In this document: piece by piece, positions 55,067-62,834 of the stretch
Layout of the letters: each line of letters opens with the position of its first letter
How positions within the stretch are numbered: position 1 is the first letter of the stretch
DNA from: Microbacterium sp. Leaf159
GTDB lineage: Bacteria; Actinomycetota; Actinomycetes; Actinomycetales; Microbacteriaceae
DNA: 64,000 nt
Direction of reading: 5' to 3'
NCBI RefSeq assembly: GCF_001423615.1
Contig: NZ_LMOU01000001.1
Coordinates: 738,878 to 802,877, forward strand
Translations under genes and position numbers: made by a program
Notes under the pieces: model-generated
Database searches by the model: none
Seen by the model: the letters and a program-made list of their open reading frames with translations, nothing else
What the model was told of the DNA's origin: nothing

Positions 55067-56071
55067 ATGGCTGATCTCTCGCTTCCCATCCTCGACCTGT
55101 CCCAGCTCGATGCCGGCCCCGAGGCCGCCGCGCGGTTCCGCGACGACCTGCGGGCAGCCACCCACGACGTGGGCTTCTTCTATCTCACCGGCACGGGCAT
55201 CTCCCCGGAGCTCGAAGCGCGCCTGCATCGGGCCGCGCTCGACTTCTTCGCTCTGCCGGACGAGGACAAGCTCGCGATCGAGAACGTCAACAGCCCGCAC
55301 TTCCGCGGGTACACCCGCATCGGCGGCGAACGGACCCAGGGCAAGGTCGACTGGCGCGAGCAGATCGACATCGGCCCGGAGCGCGAGCCCATCGAGGGCG
55401 GACCGGCGTTCAACCGTCTGGTGGGTCCGAACCTGTGGCCGGCAGCGCAGCCCGAGCTCAAGGCGGTCGTCACCGAGTGGCACGACACGCTGACCGAGAT
55501 CGCGCAGAAGCTGCTGCGCGCCTGGGCCACGACCCTCGGGGCCGAGGAGACGTACTTCGACGAGCCGTTCCGCGACCCGTCGACGCTGATCAAGATCGTC
55601 CGCTATCCGGGCACTCATGAGCCGGAGCCCCAGCAGGGCGTCGGAGCGCACAAGGACTCCGGTGTGCTCACCCTGCTCTGGGTCGAGCCGGGCAAGGGCG
55701 GACTGCAGGTGGAGCGGAACGGTGAGTGGGTGTCGGCTCCTCCGGTGCCCGGCGCGTTCGTCGTGAACATCGGCGAGCTGCTGGAGTATGCGACCGGCGG
55801 CTACCTCAAGGCGACGAACCACCGCGTGATCTCCCCCAGGGCGCCGGAAGAGCGCATCTCGATCCCGTTCTTTTTCAACCCGGCGCTGGACCAGCAGCTG
55901 CCACTCCTCGAGCTGCCGGCGGACTTGGCCGCCGAGGCGACCGGCATCACCGAGGATCCGACCAACCCCATCCACGCCACCTACGGGGAGAACGCGATGA
56001 AGTCCCGGTTGCGCGCGCACCCCGATGTGGCAGCGATCCACCACGCCGACCTGGTCGGTGCGAAGGCCTGA
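55067..56071 (+). CDS. Isopenicillin-N-synthase-like Fe(II)/2-oxoglutarate-type oxygenase
   Basis: This 334-residue protein has the double-stranded beta-helix of the IPNS family, with iron ligands His195, Asp197 (GAHKDSG) and His252 (TNHRVIS), and the RxS motif RIS (263-265) that usually binds the 2-oxoglutarate or substrate carboxylate. The N-terminal DIOX_N domain starts LPILDLSQL. The substrate is unknown. It is divergent from the iron importer efeU, so iron control is possible. Confidence 0.9.
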   Translation: MADLSLPILDLSQLDAGPEAAARFRDDLRAATHDVGFFYLTGTGISPELEARLHRAALDFFALPDEDKLAIENVNSPHFRGYTRIGGERTQGKVDWREQIDIGPEREPIEGGPAFNRLVGPNLWPAAQPELKAVVTEWHDTLTEIAQKLLRAWATTLGAEETYFDEPFRDPSTLIKIVRYPGTHEPEPQQGVGAHKDSGVLTLLWVEPGKGGLQVERNGEWVSAPPVPGAFVVNIGELLEYATGGYLKATNHRVISPRAPEERISIPFFFNPALDQQLPLLELPADLAAEATGITEDPTNPIHATYGENAMKSRLRAHPDVAAIHHADLVGAKA

Positions 56072-56080
56072 GGCCGGCGG

Positions 56081-56443
56081 CTAGCCGCTTTCGTCACTCC
56101 GGGTCATGCCCCAGGGCGACTGCCGTCCGCCGAGCTCGACGATCTCTCGGAGCGCATTCAGGTGGCCGTTGAACGCCTGCCGTCCTGTTTCGGTGGAGCG
56201 GACCCATGTGCGGGGACGGCTCCCGGCCTGCCCCTTCCGCGTGGCGACATAGCCCGTCGACTGAAGATGGGTTATCGCCTTGCTGAGCGCGGAGTCGTTG
56301 GCCTGGAGGACACGGGCGAGGGTTCCGAAGTCGAGCTCGACACCATCTGCGAGTGATGCCAGCACCGAGAATCGGATCGGCGACGAGAAGTTGTCATCGA
56401 GCCGGATTCGCGGATGCTGCCCACGCGAGCCGACGTCAGCCAC
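56081..56443 (-). CDS. Winged-helix transcriptional regulator
   Basis: This 120-residue protein is a winged helix regulator of the ArsR/MarR-like HTH_27 type, with IRFSVLASLADGVELDFGTL, then LQANDSALSKAITHLQSTGYV as recognition helices and RKGQAGSRPRTWVR as the wing. The GTG at 56443 overlaps the membrane-protein stop by 8 bases; a GTG at 56461 is also possible. It is co-transcribed with that membrane protein, and two palindromes upstream are its likely binding sites. Confidence 0.8.
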   Translation of the reverse strand: MADVGSRGQHPRIRLDDNFSSPIRFSVLASLADGVELDFGTLARVLQANDSALSKAITHLQSTGYVATRKGQAGSRPRTWVRSTETGRQAFNGHLNALREIVELGGRQSPWGMTRSDESG

Positions 56444-57317
56444 GGTCGTTCGCCCGGGCACGCAATGGACGCGATACGACGAACCCCGCGATCGCCAGAG
56501 CTCCTGCGGCCACTAGCGCGACGGTGGAGTCGATGTCTACACCGAAGGATGGCGCGATGGCAAGGGCGCAGAGCACGAGCGCGCCGATGCTGATGACCAT
56601 GATCTGGGGCCACCGCCACACCTCACCGAGGTACGCCAGGCCCCAGTCGCTTCTCGCTGCGATGCTCACGGTGATGAGCCCCGCACCAGCGAGGATGGTG
56701 ACGATGCTGGACAGCAACGGGTCGCCGATCCCGACAGCAACGACCGCCGCGGCCAGGACGAGCCCGAGAACGAACGTGGTCACCCGCGCGGGCACCCGGA
56801 ACGCGGTGGGTCCGTCGGGGCGCACCCTGGGAGCATGACGGCTCGACCAGAGCTGGACCAGGCCGATGCCCACGAGAATGAGGCATGCCGACCACGCCGG
56901 GCCCGCGAGGAGCAGGAATGATGCGTCATCCCCGACCGCGATGTACAGCACGGCAGACACCAGGATTCCCAGAACGCAGAGCGCGATCGCACCGTAGTAG
57001 AGCCAACGATTCCTGGTGAACCGGCGTTGGGCACCACCGCGCTCGGCCACCCCCGAGATGATCTGCGTGGAAGCGGCCATCAGGACGACGAGCAGCGGGA
57101 CGGTGCTCGATTCGCCCGAGCGGAGCAGGCCGATGTTGCTGGTCACGAAGAGGAACACGACGGCCGCGCCGATCAGCGTCGTCCATGCCTGGAGCCGCGT
57201 GCTCACCTGGGAGTTCCGACGCTCCTCGACGGCTTCCGCTTCTTCGAGATACCGCTGAGCGATGTCCGCGCTCGGCGGTGCGAGCGCCTCCTGCCCCTGG
57301 ACCGGCTTCTGCTCCAT
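56436..57317 (-). CDS. Membrane protein paired with a winged-helix regulator
   Basis: This 293-residue protein has a charged N-terminal helix (about 15-45) then eight or so membrane segments, among them TTLIGAAVVFLFVTSNIG, LYYGAIALCVLGILVSAVL and ALVAAGALAIAGFVVS. I do not recognise a family. The ATG at 57317 has GGAGG eight bases upstream. It is followed, with overlap, by the regulator gene, and preceded by two tandem CTTTCC-N4-GGAAAG sites, so it belongs to a self-regulated two-gene unit. Confidence 0.8.
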   Translation of the reverse strand: MEQKPVQGQEALAPPSADIAQRYLEEAEAVEERRNSQVSTRLQAWTTLIGAAVVFLFVTSNIGLLRSGESSTVPLLVVLMAASTQIISGVAERGGAQRRFTRNRWLYYGAIALCVLGILVSAVLYIAVGDDASFLLLAGPAWSACLILVGIGLVQLWSSRHAPRVRPDGPTAFRVPARVTTFVLGLVLAAAVVAVGIGDPLLSSIVTILAGAGLITVSIAARSDWGLAYLGEVWRWPQIMVISIGALVLCALAIAPSFGVDIDSTVALVAAGALAIAGFVVSRPLRARANDRG

Positions 57318-57334
57318 CGTCTGACCTCCGATCA

Positions 57335-57374
57335 CTTTCCCTCAGGAAAGCTCACTACTTTCCTACGGGAAAGT
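57335..57374. promoter_or_regulatory. Two tandem palindromic operators CTTTCC-N4-GGAAAG
   Basis: Site 1 is CTTTCC-CTCA-GGAAAG (57335-57350) and site 2 is ACTTTCC-TACG-GGAAAGT (57357-57374). Their centres are 23 bases apart, about two helical turns. They lie 18-57 bases before the membrane-protein start and would cover its promoter. Confidence 0.75.
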
Positions 57375-57402
57375 ACGAGAGACATCAACCCCAGAACATG
57401 AC

Positions 57403-57432
57403 GAAGGCCGCCCCACACCTGGGACGGCCTTC
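57403..57432 (-). terminator. Terminator of rpsO
   Basis: GAAGGCCGCCCC (57403-57414) pairs with 57421-57432 at 11 of 12 positions with a 6-base loop. It lies about 40 bases after the rpsO stop on the minus strand. Confidence 0.75.
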
Positions 57433-57473
57433 TCAAGAATGTTCTGCGCGATTGTACGCTGGCTCGCTTCGCC

Positions 57474-57743
57474 TTATCGGCGGAGACCCAGGCGTGCGAT
57501 CAGCGAGCGGTAACGCTCGATGTCGACGCTCTGGAGGTAGCCGAGCAGACGACGGCGCTGACCCACGAGCAGGAACAGGCCACGACGCGAGTGGTGGTCG
57601 TGCTTGTGCTCCTTCAGGTGCTCGGTGAGGTCCTTGATGCGCTGCGTCAGCATCGCGGCCTGCACCTCGGGGGATCCGGTGTCACCGGGGTGCGTCGCGT
57701 ACTCTTCGATGATCGCCTTCTTGACGTCTGCTTCCAGTGCCAT
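57474..57743 (-). CDS. rpsO: 30S ribosomal protein S15
   Basis: This 89-residue protein matches S15 over its whole length: the start [30 protein letters not shown], the [11 protein letters not shown] segment that binds 16S rRNA, and [15 protein letters not shown] at the end. S15 is an early-binding assembly protein. Unusually, pnp is not adjacent; it lies 20 kb away on the same strand. Confidence 0.98.
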   Translation of the reverse strand: MALEADVKKAIIEEYATHPGDTGSPEVQAAMLTQRIKDLTEHLKEHKHDHHSRRGLFLLVGQRRRLLGYLQSVDIERYRSLIARLGLRR

Positions 57744-57928
57744 AGATTCGATCCCCTCTCTGCTTGTTGCGCGGTGCCCGACGCCTGATGCGTGAGCTCT
57801 CTTTATCCGCGGCCGATCGAACGGCAACCTGAAGAGTCTACCAGGACTCCGTGGCGCTGCGTGACCGGCGGCGGCCTCCGCTCCTCGCACCTCGGATACG
57901 CTCGGAACATGCATGACAGGCACGCGGC

Positions 57929-59221
57929 GTGAGCACGGCTCGCAGTCATCTGATCGATCTCAGTCCACTCAAGGCCAGCCCGGCATTCGCGCGCATGTGG
58001 ACCGGCTCCGTGCTCGCCGGCATCGGCGGTCAGCTCACGATCGTGACCGTGATGCTGCACGTGTTCGCGCTCACCGGTAGCACCTTTGCAGTCTCGATGA
58101 TCGCCGTGGCCGGTCTCGTGCCGATGATCCTCGCCGGCCTCTACGGTGGGATGCTCGCCGACGCGTTCGACCGGCGTCGTGTCGCCCTGATCGCCGCGAC
58201 GGTGACCTTCGCGTCGACCGCCCTGCTCGCAGCCCTCACCTGGACGGGCGCCGAGACGATCTGGTGGCTGTACATCCTGAGCATCGTCAACTCGGCCGCG
58301 AACTCCGTCGGAATGGCGACCCGTACCGCCATCGTTCCGCGCCTCATCCCCCGGGACCTGCTGGCCGCGGCATCCGCGCTCAACGGCGTCGCGTTCGGTC
58401 TGACCGTGATGGCGGGCCCCGCCCTGGCCGGGATCCTCGTCGCCCTCACCGGATACGGGTGGACCTACACGATCGACGTCGTCCTGATGCTCTCGATGTT
58501 CCTCGGGCTCTGGACTCTCCCGACGTTGCGCCCCGAAGGCGAGATCGTGCGCCCAGGACTCGCCTCCCTCGTCGACGGGTGGAGGTTCCTGAAACGAGCG
58601 AGCAACATCCGCACGCAGTATGTCATGGACATCATCGCGATGACCTTCGGCCAGCCGCTGGTGCTGTTCCCGGCACTCGGCACCGTGCTGCTCGGCGGCG
58701 GCGCGGTGACAACGGGCATCCTCACAGCCGCGGTCGCCGTCGGGACCTTCGCGTCGAGCCTGTTCTCGGGGCGCGTGGTTCAGTACCGATGGCACGGAAG
58801 AGGTATCGAGCGAGCGGTCGAGGCGTACGGCGCATCGATCCTCGCGTTCGGTGTGGTCCTGCTGATCGGCGCGTTCTCGGATCCGGCGACGGAGAAGATC
58901 CCGAACGTCGCACTGATCGTCGCCGCGTGCATCGCCCTCGCCCTGTCGGGCGCGTCCGACAACGTCAGCTCGATCTATCGGAACACGATGATGCAGGCGG
59001 CCGTGCCGGACACCATGCGCGGACGACTGCAGGGCGTGTTCATCATCGTCGTCGCCGGGGGACCACGGATCGGCGCACTGTACGCGGGAACACTCGCGTC
59101 GATCACGACGCTGTGGTTCCCGCCTCTGCTCGGCGGATTCCTGGTGATCGCTCTCGTCGCACTGCTCGCACGACGCAGCTCCCGGTTCCGGGCCTACGAC
59201 GCAGAGAACCCCGAGCCCTGA
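57929..59221 (+). CDS. MFS exporter, EntS-like
   Basis: This 430-residue protein has 12 membrane segments and the family features [18 protein letters not shown] (loop TM2-TM3) and [15 protein letters not shown]. It resembles the EntS/MFS_3 group of siderophore and drug exporters. The start GTG is preceded by a weak site. Its TGA stop forms the exact loop of a terminator hairpin. The substrate is unknown. Confidence 0.88.
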   Translation: MSTARSHLIDLSPLKASPAFARMWTGSVLAGIGGQLTIVTVMLHVFALTGSTFAVSMIAVAGLVPMILAGLYGGMLADAFDRRRVALIAATVTFASTALLAALTWTGAETIWWLYILSIVNSAANSVGMATRTAIVPRLIPRDLLAAASALNGVAFGLTVMAGPALAGILVALTGYGWTYTIDVVLMLSMFLGLWTLPTLRPEGEIVRPGLASLVDGWRFLKRASNIRTQYVMDIIAMTFGQPLVLFPALGTVLLGGGAVTTGILTAAVAVGTFASSLFSGRVVQYRWHGRGIERAVEAYGASILAFGVVLLIGAFSDPATEKIPNVALIVAACIALALSGASDNVSSIYRNTMMQAAVPDTMRGRLQGVFIIVVAGGPRIGALYAGTLASITTLWFPPLLGGFLVIALVALLARRSSRFRAYDAENPEP

Positions 59222-59238
59222 GGGCCCGGGGTTCTCTG
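59202..59238. terminator. Terminator overlapping the MFS stop codon
   Basis: Sixteen of 17 bases pair between 59202-59218 and 59222-59238, and the 3-base loop is the stop codon TGA itself. It separates the MFS gene from the convergent yceI gene. Confidence 0.85.
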
Positions 59239-59252
59239 AGATCACCTGGTGA

Positions 59253-59807
59253 TCAGTCCTGCTGCAGCGCGCCCTGCAGGTCGAGGCTGATCGTGACGTC
59301 CTTGCCGACGAGCACGCCGCCGGTCTCGAGCGCCGCGTTCCAGGTCAGGCCGAAGTCCTCGCGGTTGATGACGGTCTTCGCCGAGGCGCCGGCCTTGTAG
59401 TTGCCCCACGGGTCGGAGCCGAAGCCGCCGAAGTCCAGCTCGAAGCTGACCGGCTTCGTGATGCCGCGGATGGTCAGGTCGCCGTCGACGAAGAGCTCGC
59501 CGCCCTCTGCGCGTGCACCGGTCGAGACGAACTCCATCGTCGGGAAGTTCTCGGTGTCGAAGAAGTCACCCGAACGGAGGTGCGTGTCGCGACCCTCGTC
59601 CTTCGTGTCGATCGAGGTGACGTCGACGCTCGCCTCGACGCGGGCCTCGAGCGGGTTCTCGGGAGCGACGAGAGTCGCGCTCTTCACACCGAAGGTGCCG
59701 CGCACCTTGGAGATCATCATGTGGCGCACGCTGAAGGTGACCTCGCTGTGCGACGGGTCGAGCACCCAAGTGCCTGCGCGGTAGCCGGGAATGTCGATGC
59801 TGGTCAT
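59253..59807 (-). CDS. YceI-family protein
   Basis: This 184-residue protein is a lipocalin-like YceI domain: TWVLDPSHSEVTFSVRHMM, RDTHLRSGDFFDTENFP and DLTIRGITKPV are the family motifs. YceI proteins bind isoprenoid lipids. No signal peptide is visible, so it is probably cytoplasmic, unlike E. coli YceI. The ATG has GGAG upstream. An 18-base perfect palindrome lies about 80 bases upstream. Confidence 0.92.
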   Translation of the reverse strand: MTSIDIPGYRAGTWVLDPSHSEVTFSVRHMMISKVRGTFGVKSATLVAPENPLEARVEASVDVTSIDTKDEGRDTHLRSGDFFDTENFPTMEFVSTGARAEGGELFVDGDLTIRGITKPVSFELDFGGFGSDPWGNYKAGASAKTVINREDFGLTWNAALETGGVLVGKDVTISLDLQGALQQD

Positions 59808-59886
59808 GGTTTCTCCTCGGGAGACATCAGCCGCACTGTGCGGCAACGGATGAGGGGCCGTGTTCACGGCGTCACGGGTTACAACT

Positions 59887-59904
59887 TACATGCAGATGCA
59901 TGTA
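59887..59904. promoter_or_regulatory. Palindromic operator upstream of yceI
   Basis: TACATGCA and TGCATGTA pair perfectly with a 2-base spacer. MarR-type repressors that control yceI-like genes bind similar sites, but no regulator gene is adjacent here. Confidence 0.6.
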
Positions 59905-59941
59905 TTCCCCTGAATGCCGAAGTTCTTCGCCTACTCATGAC

Positions 59942-59974
59942 GAAGGCGCCGGCCCTGACGGGGACGGCGCCTTC
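59942..59974 (-). terminator. Terminator of the FKBP gene
   Basis: GAAGGCGCCG (59942-59951) pairs perfectly with CGGCGCCTTC (59965-59974). It lies 15 bases after the FKBP stop on the minus strand. Confidence 0.75.
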
Positions 59975-59988
59975 CTGTGTCGAGCGAC

Positions 59989-60357
59989 TCAGCCGACGGC
60001 GACGAGGTCGATGATGAAGATGAGGGTCTTGCCGGACAGGAAGTGTCCACCTCCGACGGGCCCATATGCCAGGTGCGGCGGGATGACGAGTTCGCGGCGT
60101 CCGCCGACCTTCATGCCGGGGATGCCGTCCTGCCAGCCCTGGATCAGGCCGCGAAGCGGGAACTGGATGGTCTCGCCACGACCCCACGAAGAGTCGAACT
60201 CCTCGCCGGATTCGAACTCGACACCGGCGTAGTGAACGGTCACGGTGTCGCCGGGCTTCGCCTCGGTGCCGTCTCCTTCGATGATGTCGCGGATCACGAG
60301 CTCCGCGGGAGCGGGACCGGTGGGGGCGTCGAACTCAGGCTTTGTGCGATCAGTCAT
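59989..60357 (-). CDS. FKBP-type peptidyl-prolyl cis-trans isomerase
   Basis: This 122-residue protein is a single FKBP domain with VTVHYAGVEFESGEEFDSSW, LRGLIQGWQDGIPGMKVGGRREL and IPPHLAYG. It catalyses proline isomerisation in folding proteins. There is no signal peptide, so it acts in the cytoplasm. The ATG at 60357 is preferred over an upstream in-frame codon 36 bases earlier. Confidence 0.95.
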   Translation of the reverse strand: MTDRTKPEFDAPTGPAPAELVIRDIIEGDGTEAKPGDTVTVHYAGVEFESGEEFDSSWGRGETIQFPLRGLIQGWQDGIPGMKVGGRRELVIPPHLAYGPVGGGHFLSGKTLIFIIDLVAVG

Positions 60358-60511
60358 GCTTCCATCCAACCCGAGCCTCGGGGCGCGGGTCAACGCGGTG
60401 ACGACTGCTCAGAGCGAACACGGGACTCGCCCGGCAGAGCGGGAGCCGACCGCCGGCTTCCACGAAGGTCTTGACACTCGCCCACACCGGGTGCACCCTG
60501 TTTACAGACCA

Positions 60512-60562
60512 ACTCAGCGCCCGGTAGACATGCAGGCATCGCCGCAGCACCGGGCGCTGAGT
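60512..60562. terminator. Long inverted repeat after the alpha/beta hydrolase
   Basis: ACTCAGCGCCCGGT (60512-60525) pairs perfectly over 14 bases with 60549-60562. The 23-base loop holds a small ATGC/GCAT stem. It is 29 bases downstream of the hydrolase gene on the minus strand and may end its transcription. The remaining stretch 60358-60511 shows no gene. Confidence 0.5.
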
Positions 60563-60590
60563 CTGTCACGAGGCGTCGCACCGGGCGGCC

Positions 60591-61292
60591 TCAGATTCCG
60601 GTCGGATCGACCTCGTCCGCATATCCGATGAGGATCGACGCGAGCTCATCGGGCCGACTGAGCGCGACGCAGTGGCTCCCCCGGATCTCGTCCGCGACCA
60701 CGCCGAGGCGAGTCCGCGCGAGATCATGCAGGAAGTCCGGTGGGAAGAATCTGTCCTCGGTGCACACGACGACACGTGTCGGCACGTTCGGCCATGATGT
60801 CAGCGGCCAGACAGCGGCCATCGCCGCTGCGGAGGGATGCGCACGCTCTCGCCGCATCGCCTCCTCGGCCAGCGGGCGAGGAACGTCGTGGAAGAACCCC
60901 ACGAACGGATCTGCATTTCCGGTGAGTCCGCCGTCCAGCGCGGCCTGCGCCTCGGCGGCCGCACCGAAACCGGTGCTCTGCCACCACTCGTCGGGCGACT
61001 CCCCCGGTTCGGGGATCATCGCCGCCAGCATCACGAGGGCGTCGGCCGACAGCCTGTCGGCGACGATCGGCGCCGTGAATCCGCCGAACGAGTGGCCGAC
61101 CACGATCCCGCCTCGGCGATGGCCGACCGCCGCGACCACGGCATCCGCGTAATCGTCGAGCGTGAGCGCCTCATCATCGCCGGGCAGGTCGGGCGCGAAC
61201 ACCTCGTGCCCCCGCTCCTGGAGAGCCGCCGCGACCAGATGCCATGACCACCCTGTGTCTCCTGCACCGTGCACGAGGACGAAGGTGGCCAT
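60591..61292 (-). CDS. Alpha/beta-fold hydrolase
   Basis: This 233-residue protein has the nucleophile elbow GHSFGG (Ser68) and a C-terminal catalytic histidine in GSHCVAL (His207). Together with the oxyanion HGAG near residue 8, this resembles the small EstC/hydroxynitrile lyase-like esterase group. The substrate is unknown. It follows the PrsW gene by 13 bases. Confidence 0.88.
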   Translation of the reverse strand: MATFVLVHGAGDTGWSWHLVAAALQERGHEVFAPDLPGDDEALTLDDYADAVVAAVGHRRGGIVVGHSFGGFTAPIVADRLSADALVMLAAMIPEPGESPDEWWQSTGFGAAAEAQAALDGGLTGNADPFVGFFHDVPRPLAEEAMRRERAHPSAAAMAAVWPLTSWPNVPTRVVVCTEDRFFPPDFLHDLARTRLGVVADEIRGSHCVALSRPDELASILIGYADEVDPTGI

Positions 61293-61305
61293 GGGTCCTC
61301 GTGAC

Positions 61306-62745
61306 TCAGTAGGCCAGCAGCGCGGCTCGGGTGGCCCGTGTCCGCGCGAGCAGGGCCTGCTCATCCGCCGGAGCCATCGGATCGCGTCCGGTGATGGCGC
61401 GCTGGCGGACGGATGCGAGCGTCGTCGCATCCTTGATGAACTCCCGCATGAGCGGGCGGCGGTCTCCGCGCAGCTGCGATGCCCAGCCGAGCCCCGTCTT
61501 GCGACCGGCCGGCGTCGCCAGCATGGTGACCTCTTCCGGCGTGAACCACCCGGCTGCGGCATAGTCGCCGAGCCGCGCCCTGGTGAGACGCGACTCCTCG
61601 CGCCGGAGAGCGATGATCCCGAAGATGAAGCCGACGAACAGCGGCACCTGGAGCACGAAGTACAGCAGGAAGAAGTTCGCGAACGACGATCCGTTCCAGA
61701 GACCGTGCAGGAACATCGCACCCAGCATCCCGAGGAGCCCGAAGCCGAGTACGGCGCCCGTGGACGCATGCCGCCGGGCCGCCAGGCCGATCGCGAGGCC
61801 GGTCAGCGAGGTGAACATGGCATGGGCGAACGGCGACATGATCGCGCGCAGGATGAAGGTCACGGTCAGCTGCTCACCGCCGCCCTCGATGAGACTGATC
61901 GCGAAGTACTGGATGTTCTCCGTGAAGGCGAACCCCGCGCCCACGAGAGCGCCGTACACGACACCGTCGACCGGACCGTCGAAGGCGCGACGGGCGATGA
62001 GGAAGATCAGGAAGACGCCGAAGCCCTTCCAGAACTCCTCGACGATGGGCGCCTGGATGACGGCGCCGGCGACCTCTCCCCGGAACCCGAGGACCGCGGT
62101 GAGTCCGAGATCGACGAGGAGGGTGAGTCCCACGGCGGCGATCGCGCCCCACGCGATCGCGAAGAACACGAGGGACTTGGGCTCGGGTTCCCACCGGTCG
62201 ATCATCCGCACGACGAAGAAGACGATCGCGAGCGGAACGAGAGCCAGAACCAAGCCGATGATCGATGCGAGCGGGCCGAGGAAGAGCCCGAAGTACGCGA
62301 TCAGAGCGAGCAGCAGCAGTCCGAGGAAGCCGAACAGCGAGTAGAGGGCGATGCGTCCGCCGCGACGGGCAGCGGGCAGCGCGGGCAGCCCCTGCGCCGG
62401 GGATGGGGCTGCGGGTGCCGGCGGAGAGTAGGGAGTCGGCTGAGCGAGCACGGACGCATACGCCGGACGCTGCGTGAACTGCGCGGGTGTGTAGTTCGAC
62501 TGCGCGTACTGCTGGGCGGAGTACTGCTGCGGAGCCGGCGGCTGATATCCCGGCTGTGCGTATCCCGGCTGCTGCTGCGGGTATCCCGGCTGCTGCTGTG
62601 CGTACCCCGGCTGCTGCTGCGGATACGCCTGCGGCTGCGGCGCTGCCGGAGGCTGCCCCGGCGTCGGCGCCTGCTGGGCCGGAGGGTGTTGGGGCGCAGG
62701 CGGCGGCGTGTACGGCGATGGCTGGGACGGTCCTCCGGAACTCAT
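61306..62745 (-). CDS. PrsW-family membrane protease with repeat-rich N-terminus
   Basis: This 479-residue protein has a PrsW domain (about residues 130-380) with about eight membrane helices and the catalytic glutamates Glu236-Glu237 in PIVEEFWK and Glu276 in FAFTENIQY, plus the FAHAMFTSLTG motif. PrsW proteases cut anti-sigma factors in Bacillus. The first 120 residues are Pro/Gln/Tyr-rich with QQQPGY repeats. The tail (about 380-479) is a soluble helical domain. The ATG at 62745 is preferred; one at 62757 is possible. Confidence 0.88.
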   Translation of the reverse strand: MSSGGPSQPSPYTPPPAPQHPPAQQAPTPGQPPAAPQPQAYPQQQPGYAQQQPGYPQQQPGYAQPGYQPPAPQQYSAQQYAQSNYTPAQFTQRPAYASVLAQPTPYSPPAPAAPSPAQGLPALPAARRGGRIALYSLFGFLGLLLLALIAYFGLFLGPLASIIGLVLALVPLAIVFFVVRMIDRWEPEPKSLVFFAIAWGAIAAVGLTLLVDLGLTAVLGFRGEVAGAVIQAPIVEEFWKGFGVFLIFLIARRAFDGPVDGVVYGALVGAGFAFTENIQYFAISLIEGGGEQLTVTFILRAIMSPFAHAMFTSLTGLAIGLAARRHASTGAVLGFGLLGMLGAMFLHGLWNGSSFANFFLLYFVLQVPLFVGFIFGIIALRREESRLTRARLGDYAAAGWFTPEEVTMLATPAGRKTGLGWASQLRGDRRPLMREFIKDATTLASVRQRAITGRDPMAPADEQALLARTRATRAALLAY

Positions 62746-62834
62746 AGGCAAAAGCATATGGGGAACAATCAACTTCCCCACGGTCTGGCGACTTCCTCCA
62801 GCAATTCCCGTGGCTCACCGGATAGCGTAGGAGC

